Part shown: positions 31,860 through 41,883 of the stretch, piece by piece
How positions within the stretch are numbered: the stretch's first letter is position 1
Layout: the number at the start of each line of letters is the position of its first letter
Assembly: GCA_017480185.1 (NCBI GenBank)
Contig: JAFVBC010000019.1
Coordinates: 1-64,000 of the forward strand
Length of the DNA: 64,000 nucleotides
DNA from: Bacteroidales bacterium
Lineage (GTDB): Bacteria > Bacteroidota > Bacteroidia > Bacteroidales > P3
Reading direction: 5' to 3'
Made by a program: the position numbers and the translations under genes
The notes under the pieces: generated by a model
Told to the model about the DNA's origin: nothing
Seen by the model: only the letters and a program-made list of their open reading frames with translations
Databases searched by the model: none

Positions 31860-33191
31860 ATGGCCATAGCAACCCGTTATTCCACACCACTGACCATGCT
31901 CATAGCCGCCCACACACTGGGGTGTAAATTGAACTTTGCCGAGACCTCGCACTTGATGCGACAAATGGCAGAACAAGGACATACAATTGTTGATTTCAGC
32001 GATAAGGCAGATCTCTACATCGTTAACACTTGCACCGTCACGGCAATGGCAGAGAAAAAATGTCGCAACGCTGTGCGCCAAGCCGTGGCATTAAATCCCA
32101 GCGCACGAGTGGCTGTAATAGGATGTTTTGCCCAACGAGCAGCCGACACGATAGCTGCCATGCCTGGCGTAACCCTTGTGCTGGGCAACGACCGTAAACA
32201 TCTATTGCCACAGATGCTGGCTACTGACCCAACGCTTTCATCTACCCTACCCTCAACAAGAGATGCCGATACCACCGACTTTGATACAAATGCAGATTTT
32301 CAGCTGCAATACTCAACTGGCGACCGCACACGATCGTTCCTAAAGATACAAGATGGATGCGACTATTTTTGCACCTATTGTGCTATACCTTTTGCACGTG
32401 GACGGTCGCGCTCGGCCACAGTGGAGCAAACAATAAAGGCAGCACAGCAGATAGCACATAGCGGTGCAACGGAGATAGTACTCACCGGGGTGAATACTGG
32501 CACTTTTGGGCAACAACACGGTCAGCAACTGATTGACCTCTTGCGCCGTCTTGACGACATAGAAGGAATTGCACGCTATCGCATTTCCAGCATTGAACCA
32601 AACTTGCTAACAGACGAAATCATCGACTTTGTAGCCACATCGCGCGCCTTTCTACCCCATTTCCATATTCCCCTTCAAGCAGGTACCGACCGACTTCTGC
32701 GAGCCATGCACCGCCGCTATACCACAGCCCTTTATAGCCAGAAGTTGCAAACCATTAAGAGCCTTATGCCCGATGCCTGCATTGCCGCCGACATAATGGC
32801 CGGATTTAACGGCGAAGATGAGGCGGAATTTGATAAGGCAAAAGCGTTTGTCGCATCTTTGCCCATCTCATATCTGCATGTTTTCACCTACAGCGAACGT
32901 CCTGGTACTGCCGCTCTGCGCCAGGAAGGTCGCATTGATATTGCCACACGTAGAGCACACACACAGCAAATGTTGCTCCTTTCGGACAAAAAGCATCGTG
33001 ATTTTATAAACAGCCAGTTGGGCAAAGTACGGCCTGTGCTTTGGGAGTCGACACCACACAGTAACCAAAGCCTCATGCTTGGGTGGACGGACAACTATAT
33101 ACGACTTTGCCGTCCCTTTTCTGACACAATGATTGGCAAGATAGAAAGCGTTGTTATAAAGCCTGATAACATTGCTGCCGAGTCGGTGTGA
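31860..33191 (+). CDS. mtaB: tRNA (N6-L-threonylcarbamoyladenosine-37) methylthiotransferase MtaB
   Basis: This 443-residue radical-SAM enzyme has three parts. The N-terminal MTTase domain has HTLGCKLNFAETSHL (Cys22), VNTCTVTAMAEKKCR (Cys58) and VIGCFAQ (Cys89) as ligands of the auxiliary [4Fe-4S] cluster. The radical-SAM core carries CDYFCTYC (Cys167, 171, 174), followed by FARGRSRS and ISSIEPNLL. The last part is a shorter C-terminal TRAM-like region. It turns t6A37 into ms2t6A37 in tRNAs reading ANN codons. LGCKLNFAE is the MtaB rather than MiaB version of the motif. An internal ATG at 31896 is a reasonable alternative start. The gene is convergent with aqpZ across a shared hairpin. Confidence 0.93.
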   Translation: MAIATRYSTPLTMLIAAHTLGCKLNFAETSHLMRQMAEQGHTIVDFSDKADLYIVNTCTVTAMAEKKCRNAVRQAVALNPSARVAVIGCFAQRAADTIAAMPGVTLVLGNDRKHLLPQMLATDPTLSSTLPSTRDADTTDFDTNADFQLQYSTGDRTRSFLKIQDGCDYFCTYCAIPFARGRSRSATVEQTIKAAQQIAHSGATEIVLTGVNTGTFGQQHGQQLIDLLRRLDDIEGIARYRISSIEPNLLTDEIIDFVATSRAFLPHFHIPLQAGTDRLLRAMHRRYTTALYSQKLQTIKSLMPDACIAADIMAGFNGEDEAEFDKAKAFVASLPISYLHVFTYSERPGTAALRQEGRIDIATRRAHTQQMLLLSDKKHRDFINSQLGKVRPVLWESTPHSNQSLMLGWTDNYIRLCRPFSDTMIGKIESVVIKPDNIAAESV

Positions 33192-33199
33192 TTGTCACC

Positions 33200-33257
33200 A
33201 TTATATAAAGAGAATAGTTCCGCAACTGTAGTTACGGAACTATTCTCTTTATATAAT
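33200..33257. terminator. Bidirectional terminator between mtaB and aqpZ
   Basis: A 23-bp perfect stem pairs 33200-33222 (ATTATATAAAGAGAATAGTT then CCG) with 33235-33257. It lies between two convergent genes and carries A/T-rich flanks on both arms. Confidence 0.85.
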
Positions 33258-33272
33258 TAACACATGCTATTT

Positions 33273-33992
33273 TTACTTGGACTTCTCAGGAGCAAGCACT
33301 TTGTAGCATAGACCTGCAAGAGCAGCGCCAACAAGCGGAGCTACGATGAAGAGCCACAATTGAGAACATGCACTCCACGATGTACTGTCGCTAAAGAGGG
33401 CTTGACTGATTGAGCGAGCAGGGTTGACGCTGGTATTAGTTAATGGAATACTGATAAGATGGATTAGCACCAACGTAAGTCCAATGGCCAAACCACCAAA
33501 CTTACCATTTTCATGACGACCATCGGTTACACCAAGTATGACCATGAGGAAGACAAATGTGAGCAAAGCCTCGACAAGGAAAGCACCACCACAACTGATA
33601 GCAAGATATCCTTTATCAACGCCACATGCGGCTTGGAATTCGGGTCCATAGCCATTGGCTGCAAATACGCCAGTGCTACCAAGACCTGCCGCATTCCAAA
33701 TGCAAAGCAACACCGCACCTGCAATTATGGCTCCTACCACTTGTGCAACCCAATAAAGGAGCATCTCTTTAAGACTCATACGTCCGTTGACGTACACGCC
33801 GAGAGACACGGCTGGATTGAGATGTGCTCCACTAATGTGGCCAACGCCATAAGCCATTGCAACAACGGTAAGCCCAAAAGCAATGGCCACCCCAATGAAA
33901 TCAACGTGCCCAAATAGCGCAGTGCCACAGCCACCGAGCACAAGCACGAATGTTCCAAGACATTCGGCAAACATTTTGTTTGAAATCTTCAT
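33273..33992 (-). CDS. aqpZ: Aquaporin Z-like water channel
   Basis: The 239-residue MIP-family channel has six membrane helices and both NPA half-helix motifs: GHISGAHLNPAVSLGVYVNG (first) and NTSVNPARSISQALFSD (second). The start KISNKMFAECLGTFVLVLGG is the standard AqpZ opening. Arg after the second NPA (NPARS) and His in LVLIHLISIPLTN support a water-selective filter. The longer frame to 34172 adds residues without membrane or family character, so I use the ATG at 33992. The gene stands alone and is convergent with mtaB. It functions in the inner membrane in osmotic water flow. Confidence 0.95.
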   Translation of the reverse strand: MKISNKMFAECLGTFVLVLGGCGTALFGHVDFIGVAIAFGLTVVAMAYGVGHISGAHLNPAVSLGVYVNGRMSLKEMLLYWVAQVVGAIIAGAVLLCIWNAAGLGSTGVFAANGYGPEFQAACGVDKGYLAISCGGAFLVEALLTFVFLMVILGVTDGRHENGKFGGLAIGLTLVLIHLISIPLTNTSVNPARSISQALFSDSTSWSACSQLWLFIVAPLVGAALAGLCYKVLAPEKSK

Positions 33993-34194
33993 AATAATAA
34001 ATGGTTTTCTATTGAAATTACGTTTTGCCATACCGAACGTATTATCAATGATAATATTGCGCCAACTTGTTGAATAATGTATGCGAAAGCCATACTTTAC
34101 ATTCACTTTTTTCATCAAACTGAGAAATAAAACATAACGTTGTAGCGTTGTAGTCCAAGTATTCAACAACACAATAACACAATATTAGAACAAC

Positions 34195-34752
34195 ATGAAG
34201 TTATTAGAACGGGTTAGTCTGTTACTCATTTTTGCAACTTTTGCTGCAACCTCTACTGCGCAGGAAGTAAACCTAAAAGATTTGCTACAGTTGCGCGAAA
34301 TTGTTTCGATAGAAGAAGATGTAGAGCAAAATGTTCATTTTGAAATAGTAGCTTTAGATAGTGATAGTACAAGCCAGTACTTCCTTTCATTGGGTCATCT
34401 TGGTGTAGGGAACAACATCATACAGTTTCATGTAGACCCTATATTTACTCTATATATCAAACTGGGTAATACGCTGGCCGAATCTATTGAGCGTATTGAA
34501 GAATTGATTGAGCAAATAAAAGCCGAGCCTGGCACTGCCACCGAGACAACAGGATATATCTCTCTTGGAGCACCAAACGAGCACCCCGAAACCGTAACCA
34601 TCACTACTCGCAAACCGCTGTTAAGCCGTCATTTGCAATTTAGTGTACAACGCGACGGATATATACGTGCCACCGACATCCGTACAAGCCAGTTGAAAAG
34701 TCTCCGTACCAGTCTAAAACTTTACAAGAAATTGCACAAAAAGGAGGCATAA
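34195..34752 (+). CDS. Exported protein of unknown function
   Basis: I do not recognise this 185-residue protein. A signal peptide (MKLLERVSLLLIFATFAATS, cut near TAQ) is clear. The mature part has an alternating beta pattern (HFEIVALDSDSTSQYFLSLG, IIQFHVDPIFTLYIKLG), a helix with acidic heptads (ESIERIEELIEQIKAEPG) and a basic C-terminus (LKSLRTSLKLYKKLHKKEA). It is probably periplasmic. It has no close operon partner: aqpZ is divergent and proS is convergent. No -7 box was identified upstream. Confidence 0.7.
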   Translation: MKLLERVSLLLIFATFAATSTAQEVNLKDLLQLREIVSIEEDVEQNVHFEIVALDSDSTSQYFLSLGHLGVGNNIIQFHVDPIFTLYIKLGNTLAESIERIEELIEQIKAEPGTATETTGYISLGAPNEHPETVTITTRKPLLSRHLQFSVQRDGYIRATDIRTSQLKSLRTSLKLYKKLHKKEA

Positions 34753-34893
34753 ATATGCCACTCCTATTTTAACCATACCCTACCTCAACAACGATTTCTA
34801 TCAAAACCAACTACGCCACAAGATGACCTCAACGCAGGCTACTTCAGTCTTGTTATGAATTAAAGCAAGACGAGTTGGTCAATGTCTTCGTTT

Positions 34894-34946
34894 GCTAAAA
34901 TTGAGAGAGGCACGCGACAAAGCCGCGTGCCTCTCTCAATTTTAGC
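34894..34946. terminator. Terminator after proS (possibly bidirectional)
   Basis: A 23-bp perfect stem pairs GCTAAAATTGAGAGAGGCAC with following GCG (34894-34916) against 34924-34946, around a 7-nt loop. It begins 2 nt past the proS stop and faces the convergent gene ending at 34752. The T-rich arm TCAATTTT serves either strand. Confidence 0.8.
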
Positions 34947-34948
34947 AA

Positions 34949-36421
34949 TCAATAACTGCGGGCAAAGACTACACGTCGACGGCTTGGCTTGCCGCTATAT
35001 ATGCATTTGCCTTCTTCTTCGGGGGCATCGAAAGGAATGCAACGAATTGTAGCTTTTGTTTCTTCTTTGATACGTTCTTCTGTCTCTTGTGTACCATCCC
35101 AGTGGCACAACAGGAAACCATTTTTCTCAATCTCTGCCTTAAACTGCTCCCACGTATCGACCCTGCGTGTGTTGGCAGCGCGGAAATCAGCAGCCTTTTT
35201 GTAAAGATTACGCTGTATCTGTTCCATCAACTCGGCCACATAATCGGCCACACCATCTATAGGGACAATCGTCTTTTCAAGTGTATCGCGACGACATACT
35301 TCACACGTCCCATTCTCCATATCACGTGGTCCGATGGCTAACCGTACTGGCACCCCCTTAAACTCGTACTCATTAAATTTCCAACCGGGTTTATACTCGG
35401 GCCTATTGTCGTATTTCACCGTAAGGCCTTTGGCTTCGATAGTACTAACTATTGGAGCAATGTGCTGATCGAGTTGAGACATCTGTTCATCACTCTTGGC
35501 GATAGGCACAATTGCCACGTGTATCGGAGCAAGATGTGGTGGGAGCACCAGTCCATTATCGTCACTATGGGTCATTATCAAGGCTCCCATCAGTCGAGTA
35601 CTCACGCCCCACGACGTTGCCCACACGTATTCCAGTTTGTTCTCTTTATTCAGGAACTGGACATCAAAGGCTTTAGCAAAATTTTGTCCGAGGAAATGGC
35701 TTGTACCAGCCTGAAGAGCTTTCCCATCCTGCATCATAGCCTCAATGCACAACGTGTCCAATGCACCAGCAAAACGTTCATTCGGACTCTTATGCCCCTT
35801 TAGTACAGGCATGGCCATATAGTTTTCAGCAAAGTCGGCATACACTTCAAGCATCTTTCTTGTTTCAGCTTCGGCCTCCTCTCGCGTAGCATGGGCTGTA
35901 TGACCTTCTTGCCAAAGAAACTCGGCTGTTCGTAGGAACATGCGTGTACGCATCTCCCAACGAACTACATTAGCCCACTGATTGCAAAGAATGGGCAGGT
36001 CGCGATACGATTTTATCCAGTTCTTATATGTGCTCCAAATGATGGTTTCAGACGTTGGGCGAACAATCAGTTCCTCCTCAAGTTTGGCACTGGGATCAAC
36101 CACTACCCCACTTCCATCTGGCGCATTCATAAGCCTATGGTGGGTCACCACAGCACACTCTTTAGCAAAGCCTTCAACGTGTTCGGCCTCGCGGCTTAAA
36201 AAACTCTTAGGTATAAAAAGAGGGAAATAAGCATTTTGGTGGCCAGTGGCCTTAAACATGCTATCAAGTTGGCGTTGCATCTTCTCCCAGATGGCATAAC
36301 CGTAGGGTTTTATCACCATACACCCACGCACAGCACTCTGTTCTGCAAGATCAGCACGCACCACCAACTCATTATACCACTCTGAATAATTCTCCGAACG
36401 TTTCACAAAATCTTTTGCCAT
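34949..36421 (-). CDS. proS: Prolyl-tRNA synthetase, archaeal/eukaryotic type (class IIa)
   Basis: The 490-residue enzyme starts [20 protein letters not shown], with [16 protein letters not shown] (motif 1 area) and [20 protein letters not shown] (TXE loop and motif 2 approach). [20 protein letters not shown] is motif 2, and the anticodon-binding domain with [16 protein letters not shown] follows. The C-terminus ([38 protein letters not shown]) is the zinc-binding-like domain of the archaeal-type enzyme, and the bacterial-type editing insertion is absent. This form is common in Bacteroidota. It charges tRNA-Pro, one copy of which is at 279-352. The ATG at 36421 was chosen because upstream codons would precede the conserved start. 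Confidence 0.96.
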   Translation of the reverse strand: MAKDFVKRSENYSEWYNELVVRADLAEQSAVRGCMVIKPYGYAIWEKMQRQLDSMFKATGHQNAYFPLFIPKSFLSREAEHVEGFAKECAVVTHHRLMNAPDGSGVVVDPSAKLEEELIVRPTSETIIWSTYKNWIKSYRDLPILCNQWANVVRWEMRTRMFLRTAEFLWQEGHTAHATREEAEAETRKMLEVYADFAENYMAMPVLKGHKSPNERFAGALDTLCIEAMMQDGKALQAGTSHFLGQNFAKAFDVQFLNKENKLEYVWATSWGVSTRLMGALIMTHSDDNGLVLPPHLAPIHVAIVPIAKSDEQMSQLDQHIAPIVSTIEAKGLTVKYDNRPEYKPGWKFNEYEFKGVPVRLAIGPRDMENGTCEVCRRDTLEKTIVPIDGVADYVAELMEQIQRNLYKKAADFRAANTRRVDTWEQFKAEIEKNGFLLCHWDGTQETEERIKEETKATIRCIPFDAPEEEGKCIYSGKPSRRRVVFARSY

Positions 36422-36432
36422 AATTTTATTTC

Positions 36433-36440
36433 TATATTTG
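36433..36440 (+). promoter_or_regulatory. Putative -7 promoter box of the envelope gene block
   Basis: TATATTTG (TAnnTTTG) lies 43 nt before the ATG at 36483 and inside the divergent proS gap. It would serve the chain of overlapping genes 36483-41858. Confidence 0.5.
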
Positions 36441-36482
36441 TGCAATAATTGATTGTTACAAATCGTTACATACGGTAATAAA

Positions 36483-37370
36483 ATGCAAAAATACAGAAAA
36501 AACAGACGCCCAGTATTTTTTCGCATGAATAGAACATCCGTTGCAACCAAAGCCACACTTGCCATTACCGCCTTCTTGATGCTGGCAGGGCACGGCCTTT
36601 CGCAGGTAAAATTAAGCCCCGATACCCTACAATGCTATATCATTGGCTTCAATGCCGGGATTATGACGCCTATAAGTGGCCTTCATTCTAATAGTCAAGG
36701 ATATGAAGGGGGCAATATGGCCGACCTTTACAAATCACCATACCTCGACTTTGCACTTGAATGCGACTACAAGTACCAGTCGAATTGGCTACTCACGTTT
36801 GATGCCGATTTCTGGTTCGGACTGACTTCCGACAACCTGAAAGACCGCACCGAACGCATGGGCGATGTGTTTACCTCAACTGGCTACGCCATGAGTTGGG
36901 GCGGATATGACGGAGCAATGACATTCTACAACCGCGGACTTGCCTTGCGTGGTGGTGGTGGCAAAATAATTCCGGTAAATCACAAAAATCCAAATTCAGG
37001 CTTACTGTTAAAATTGAGTGGAGGATGGTTTTTGCAACAAACCAAAATGGTGCAAGACGTAAACGAAAGTCCAGTACCCCAACTCAGTGGCGACTACGCC
37101 CGACTCTACGACCATTTGCGGCATGGGTTGATACTAACCGAAAGTTTTGGTTTTTGGTATATGAACAACTACCGCACCTACGTCAATTTTCGCATCACAT
37201 TCGATATAAGCCAGTGCTATAGTTGGTCAGCTCGACCTTACATAATAGACAATAAAATGGGGCTTAACGGGAAAGACAATAGTCGATATTTTGACCTGCT
37301 TTGCGCGGTTAAACTCACATGGATGTTTCCTCTTACAGGTAAAACGACCTACGATTACTACTACTATTGA
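36483..37370 (+). CDS. Putative outer-membrane beta-barrel protein of unknown function
   Basis: The 295-residue protein has an export signal (hydrophobic [18 protein letters not shown], about 20-37). Amphipathic strands follow, such as [46 protein letters not shown] and [13 protein letters not shown], and it ends [19 protein letters not shown] with an aromatic-rich tail. This is typical of Bacteroidota outer-membrane barrels that I cannot place in a family. The stop shares one base with the waaA start (TGATG), and the following genes build the outer membrane, so a role in the LPS/outer-membrane interface is plausible but unproven. ATG 36525 is an alternative start; the TTG at 36453 is rejected. 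Confidence 0.72.
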   Translation: MQKYRKNRRPVFFRMNRTSVATKATLAITAFLMLAGHGLSQVKLSPDTLQCYIIGFNAGIMTPISGLHSNSQGYEGGNMADLYKSPYLDFALECDYKYQSNWLLTFDADFWFGLTSDNLKDRTERMGDVFTSTGYAMSWGGYDGAMTFYNRGLALRGGGGKIIPVNHKNPNSGLLLKLSGGWFLQQTKMVQDVNESPVPQLSGDYARLYDHLRHGLILTESFGFWYMNNYRTYVNFRITFDISQCYSWSARPYIIDNKMGLNGKDNSRYFDLLCAVKLTWMFPLTGKTTYDYYYY

Positions 37371-38596
37371 TGAAAACACTCTACAGCCTTGGCATACGCC
37401 TGTATAGCCTTGCCATTCGCATAGCGAAAGTGTTTGGGCACAATAAGGCACGCAAAATGGTTGATGGATGGAGAGATATTAACCGCGCTCTCCAAACATT
37501 AAAGCCCAATGTACCCACGGTGTGGTTTCATGTGTCGAGTCTTGGCGAATATGAACAGGCCCTACCTGTAATGCAACAATACCGCACTCTCCACCCAAAC
37601 GTTCAGCAGCTGCTTACTTTCTTTTCACCCTCTGGCTACGAAGTACGCCACAACAACTCTACTGCCGATGTGGTGTGCTACTTTCCTATGGACACTCCTG
37701 GCAATGCCCGTCGATTCATCGAGCGCATAAATCCGTTGGCAGTTTTCTTTGTAAAATACGATTTTTGGTTCAACACCCTACATGAGCTCAACCAACGTGC
37801 TATTCCCACCTACATCTTCTCTGCCATATTTCGTCCGGGACAATACTTTTTCAAATGGTATGGAGGGTGGTATCTTCGAGGTTTGAAGACCTACACGCAC
37901 ATATTTGTGCAAAATGAACAATCGGCATCGCTACTTAGAGCTCATGGCATCAACTGCGTAACACAGGCTGGCGACACACGTTTTGACCGTGTGTGGCAGA
38001 TAGCACAAAGCCATAGTGGCAACACTCCCATTGAAACTTTTCTTGATAACAGCAGTCGAGTAATAGTGGCCGGCAGCACTTGGGAACCCGATGAAATACT
38101 GCTTGCACGCTATTTGAAGGAGACAGATGTGCCTGTGCAAATCATTCTTGCGCCACATATCATTTCTGACGACCATCTATCCAACATCGAAAAACTTTTC
38201 CCTCAAAGCATTTGCTACTCCATCCTTTGCAAACAGGGAGGTACGGCCAAAGTGGTGATAATAGACAACATTGGCATGCTATCCATGCTATATCGTTATG
38301 CCGATGTGGCCTATATTGGTGGCGGTTTCGGTCATGGCATTCACAACACACTCGAAGCAATGACCTACGGTAAGCCAGTGATATTTGGAACCAATTATCA
38401 CAAGTTCAAAGAAGCATGTGACATCATTGAGCGGCAAGGAGGTTGGAGCATAGCGTCATACGACGAACTTCGCCACCGCCTCGACTCGTTGTTTACTCAA
38501 CCCACATTGCTATCATCGGCATCAACAAACTGCCTTAACTACGTTAAGAGCAACCTTGGAAGCACCGAAACAATACTCAACACTATTGAGCAATAG
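37370..38596 (+). CDS. waaA: 3-deoxy-D-manno-octulosonic acid (Kdo) transferase
   Basis: This 408-residue GT-B enzyme is anchored by an N-terminal hydrophobic helix. VWFHVSSLGEYEQALPVM (about 51-68) holds the catalytic Glu60. FFVKYDFWFNTLHEL, SAIFRPGQYFFKWYGGWY and VQNEQSASLLRAHGI are typical WaaA sequence. The C-half binds CMP-Kdo: VAGSTWEPDE, APHIISDDHL, and DVAYIGGGFGHGIHNTLEAM. It adds Kdo to lipid IVA in lipid A-core synthesis at the inner-membrane cytoplasmic face. The start overlaps the previous stop by one base. The 3' end overlaps tamL by 41 nt, unusually long here, so expression of the two is probably coupled. Confidence 0.95.
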   Translation: MKTLYSLGIRLYSLAIRIAKVFGHNKARKMVDGWRDINRALQTLKPNVPTVWFHVSSLGEYEQALPVMQQYRTLHPNVQQLLTFFSPSGYEVRHNNSTADVVCYFPMDTPGNARRFIERINPLAVFFVKYDFWFNTLHELNQRAIPTYIFSAIFRPGQYFFKWYGGWYLRGLKTYTHIFVQNEQSASLLRAHGINCVTQAGDTRFDRVWQIAQSHSGNTPIETFLDNSSRVIVAGSTWEPDEILLARYLKETDVPVQIILAPHIISDDHLSNIEKLFPQSICYSILCKQGGTAKVVIIDNIGMLSMLYRYADVAYIGGGFGHGIHNTLEAMTYGKPVIFGTNYHKFKEACDIIERQGGWSIASYDELRHRLDSLFTQPTLLSSASTNCLNYVKSNLGSTETILNTIEQ

Positions 38597-40958
38597 GGCA
38601 TCATACCTGCTATGGACGGCACTGCTGGTGCTGTTGTTTGTGCGATGCTCGCCATCGCGGCATCTTGCCACGGGCGAACGTGTGCTCTACGACAACACCA
38701 TCAACGTTGTCAATGCCGATAGTAGTACACTCATTCCCGAAGTAGCATCGCTCACGCCCAAGGCCTCGCCCTATATTCTTCAATCGCCCAACACCCGTTT
38801 CTTGGGCATAAAAAGATTGCGTATACCGCTTTTCTTCTACAACCTTTCGTCGCCCACCGACAGCACTTTCATCAACAACTACCTGCGTCGCATTGGAGAG
38901 CCCCCAGTGGTCTACGATGTGGCCCGAGCCCGTCGCTCGGCAATGCAGTTACAAGCATTCTATGCATCGAAAGGATGTTTCAACGCCACTGCAACGTTCG
39001 ACACCACTGCCATTTCCGACCACGAAATCAGCATAGCCTATCATGTAAAAGTGTCGCCTCGCTACCGCATTGCCGAAGTGGTGTATCATGCTCAAACCGA
39101 CGCCGTTACTGCGCTTCTTTCTCGTTGGCGCAACGACATGCCATTGAAGGAGGACACCTACTACGACCAAGACAACTTAATTGACACACGCAACCTAATT
39201 GTGGAACGCCTGCGCAACGAGGGCTATTATGCCGCGCAACATGAAGGAATACGCTTTGTGGTAGACACCACTTACAGCTCATCACACCTATCGGTAGATG
39301 TATACGTAGCCGACAGCAACTGGCGCATTTACCACCTCAACAACATCTTTATCTACCCCAACAGCACCGCCGACCTACTGCAAGGACGCACCGTGGCCGA
39401 TACTCAAATATACACCTACCCCATGAGAAGCCGCACAATCGACTTTCTCTTTGTTCACGACAAACCAATGAGCATACGCCCACAAACCATAAGCCGCGCC
39501 ATGTTGCTCTTCCCTGGAATGACCTACCGACCTCGATTTGTGAGCAACACCTATAACTCGCTTCTCAACCTGCACAATTTCCGATACATCAACATAGACT
39601 TTTCTCCATCGCCCACCAGCACCGACTCGCTACCTTTGCTTGATGCCCACGTGCGCTTAATCAATGCCAACCAACAAAAAATCAGTCTCTCGCTCGAACT
39701 AACCAACGCCTCACCACTTACAGCTACCGATAGTGGCAACTTTTGGACCAACGGTAACTTGGGTATTGAAACATCACTCGAATACCGCCATAAGAACATA
39801 TTTGGCGGTGCCGAGCAACTGAAGGTAAAGGGATCTGTGTTAATGGAATTGCCCAAACTGCTCTTCCGTCGTGCCCAAAATACCGACGAAGCCAACTTCA
39901 GCGCATTAGAAGCAAGTCTTGAAACCACGCTCGACATGCCGATATTTCTTCTGCCACTCGCCAAAAGCATTGTATGGCAAAGTGTCAGGCCCCATACACT
40001 GGTGTCGCTCAATGGCAGCTATCAATATCACCCCTACTTTCAGCGGCTGCAAGAGGGCGTATCGTTTGGCTACTCATGGAGTTCCAAACTCACCCATAAT
40101 CATCAGTGGCTACCCATCGAGTTTAGCTATGTCAGGGTGTATGACATCGACGATGCCTTTGCTCAAAGGTTGCGTCGCGCCAGCGACTTGCGCCTGGCCT
40201 ACCAATACAGTAGTCATTTCATTATGGACGCACGCTACGACTACACTTTCACCAACCAACAAATCGGCGTGCGCCACAACTTCACCTCGCTGCACCTGTC
40301 GGTCGAGACGGCTGGCAACCTGCTGTCGGGCATAAGTTCACTGGTGTCGGGCAATAAGGACGAAAATGGAGTGCGCCAACTCTTCAACGTGCCATACGCT
40401 CAATACGTGCGTCTGGGTGCCGATGCCAGTCGCCACATCTACCACGGCAACCGTAGCGACTTTGTGGCACGTGCCATAATTGGCATAGGCATGCCTTACA
40501 GCAACTCGGTGGCCATGCCCTACGAAAAAAGTTTCTATGGTGGCGGTCCAACCACTATGCGAGCATGGCAACTGCGACACCTTGGCCCAGGTAGTTATCA
40601 AGGATCAGCCACCTCTATTGAACGTGTCGGCGACCTTCAAATCGTCTTAAACCTCGAAGAGCGTTTCCCCATTGCTGGAGTGTTTGAGGGAGCCTTATTT
40701 ACCGACATGGGCAACGTGTGGCTTTTCAACCACTCCGACCAATACGAAGGTGGCGAATTCACACTTGCACGTGCTTGGAAAGAGATTGCCGTAGGCGTGG
40801 GTATGGGGCTTCGTGTCAACATTTCGGTGGCCACCATTCGTCTCGACTTGGGCATACCTCTCATTGACCCAGGCTTCGACGATGCCAACCGTTTCCGTCC
40901 ACCCCACTGGAAGATGAATCAGATTGTAACCAACATTGGAATAGGATACCCCTTCTGA
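38556..40958 (+). CDS. TamL: lipoprotein-type TamA/BamA-family outer-membrane protein
   Basis: The 800-residue Omp85 protein has a lipoprotein-like signal (SYLLWTALLVLLFVRCSPSR, Cys at about 31). POTRA-type domains follow (about 70-330), including LRIPLFFYNLSSPTDS, RARRSAMQLQAFYASKGCFN and LIVERLRNEGYYAAQHEGI. A C-terminal 16-strand-type barrel carries YEKSFYGGGPTTMRAWQLRH (the conserved Omp85 loop region) and ends NQIVTNIGIGYPF. Bacteroidota replace TamA with this lipidated form, TamL; a TamB partner is not in the window. It is thought to help insert outer-membrane components. It overlaps waaA by 41 nt and directly abuts the next gene. A start within the overlap cannot be checked from sequence alone. 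Confidence 0.88.
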   Translation: MEAPKQYSTLLSNRASYLLWTALLVLLFVRCSPSRHLATGERVLYDNTINVVNADSSTLIPEVASLTPKASPYILQSPNTRFLGIKRLRIPLFFYNLSSPTDSTFINNYLRRIGEPPVVYDVARARRSAMQLQAFYASKGCFNATATFDTTAISDHEISIAYHVKVSPRYRIAEVVYHAQTDAVTALLSRWRNDMPLKEDTYYDQDNLIDTRNLIVERLRNEGYYAAQHEGIRFVVDTTYSSSHLSVDVYVADSNWRIYHLNNIFIYPNSTADLLQGRTVADTQIYTYPMRSRTIDFLFVHDKPMSIRPQTISRAMLLFPGMTYRPRFVSNTYNSLLNLHNFRYINIDFSPSPTSTDSLPLLDAHVRLINANQQKISLSLELTNASPLTATDSGNFWTNGNLGIETSLEYRHKNIFGGAEQLKVKGSVLMELPKLLFRRAQNTDEANFSALEASLETTLDMPIFLLPLAKSIVWQSVRPHTLVSLNGSYQYHPYFQRLQEGVSFGYSWSSKLTHNHQWLPIEFSYVRVYDIDDAFAQRLRRASDLRLAYQYSSHFIMDARYDYTFTNQQIGVRHNFTSLHLSVETAGNLLSGISSLVSGNKDENGVRQLFNVPYAQYVRLGADASRHIYHGNRSDFVARAIIGIGMPYSNSVAMPYEKSFYGGGPTTMRAWQLRHLGPGSYQGSATSIERVGDLQIVLNLEERFPIAGVFEGALFTDMGNVWLFNHSDQYEGGEFTLARAWKEIAVGVGMGLRVNISVATIRLDLGIPLIDPGFDDANRFRPPHWKMNQIVTNIGIGYPF

Positions 40959-41858
40959 ATGAAAAACCGACTGGCCTACCTGCTACTATTGCTGTGTGGC
41001 GTGCTGTGGGGCTCAAGCTTCATTGCCACAAAAGAGTTGTTCCTCACCGAGCCGAGCATGACCGTAGCCATACTAATCACCCTCCGTCTCATCACGGCCA
41101 CCATCGTCTTCCTGCCCCTTATGGCGCTTACACGCAAGTTGGAGCCCATACGTCGCACCGATCTGAAGTGGTTCTTGCTACTATCCTTGTGCGAGCCCTT
41201 TGCCTACAACCTTTGTGAGGCTTCGGGTGTACGCCTGGTAAGTGGCAGCCTCTCGTCAATCATCATAGCCCTGCTACCCCTCATCACACCCTTTGCCATG
41301 TCCGCCATCTACAAAGAACGACTGCGCGGAACCGTGGTTGTGGGCGCAGCACTATCGGTGGTGGGCGTAGGGCTTACAATTGTCGACGGCAACGCTCTGG
41401 CAGGTAAACCCGAGGGGTTGCTCTATCTCTTTGGGGCTGTAGCCGTGGCGGTGGTCTACACACTGCTACTGGTGCGCATCGTGAACCACTATCGCCCCAC
41501 CACCATAACCGTTTATCAAAATCTCCTGGGACTTATCTACTTCCTGCCTTTCGTGCTCATCACCGACTTCAACAACCTGCAAGAATTGAGCTATTCGGGT
41601 AAAATGATAGTCCTTGTGGCTCTACTGGGCATAGGGTGTTCCACCGTAGCATACATGTGCTACAACTACGGCATACGCCAACTGGGAGCCACGCTGGCAT
41701 GCATATTCTACAACACCAGTCCAATCTTCACCCTCATCATAGCCGTTGCCGTGGGGCAGGAACAATTTGGCTGGCTTAAACTACTGGGGGTGGTGCTTGT
41801 ATTTGTGGGTGTAGTGTTGCCACAAACAATTCCATCGGCCAAAAGAAAGCAAAAATAG
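40959..41858 (+). CDS. EamA/DMT-superfamily transporter
   Basis: This 299-residue inner-membrane protein has ten predicted helices in two EamA halves (about 1-140 and 150-295). The N-half starts RLAYLLLLLCGVLWGSSFIA and has SGSLSSIIIALLPLITPFAM. The C-half has VVYTLLLVRIVNHYRPTTIT and ATLACIFYNTSPIFTLIIAV, ending VVLVFVGVVLPQT. These are drug/metabolite exporter hallmarks; the substrate is unknown. Its ATG directly follows the tamL stop with no gap, so it belongs to the same transcript. Repeat copy C follows it. Confidence 0.92.
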   Translation: MKNRLAYLLLLLCGVLWGSSFIATKELFLTEPSMTVAILITLRLITATIVFLPLMALTRKLEPIRRTDLKWFLLLSLCEPFAYNLCEASGVRLVSGSLSSIIIALLPLITPFAMSAIYKERLRGTVVVGAALSVVGVGLTIVDGNALAGKPEGLLYLFGAVAVAVVYTLLLVRIVNHYRPTTITVYQNLLGLIYFLPFVLITDFNNLQELSYSGKMIVLVALLGIGCSTVAYMCYNYGIRQLGATLACIFYNTSPIFTLIIAVAVGQEQFGWLKLLGVVLVFVGVVLPQTIPSAKRKQK

Positions 41859-41883
41859 TGCCATAGCAACCCACCATCTAACA

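Noticed and set aside
33993-34172. 60-residue N-terminal extension of the aquaporin
   Set aside because: It lacks membrane or MIP-family features; the standard aquaporin start is at 33992.
36453-36482. TTG start ten codons upstream for the outer-membrane protein before waaA
   Set aside because: It would start within about 13 nt of the -7 box; the ATG at 36483 fits better.
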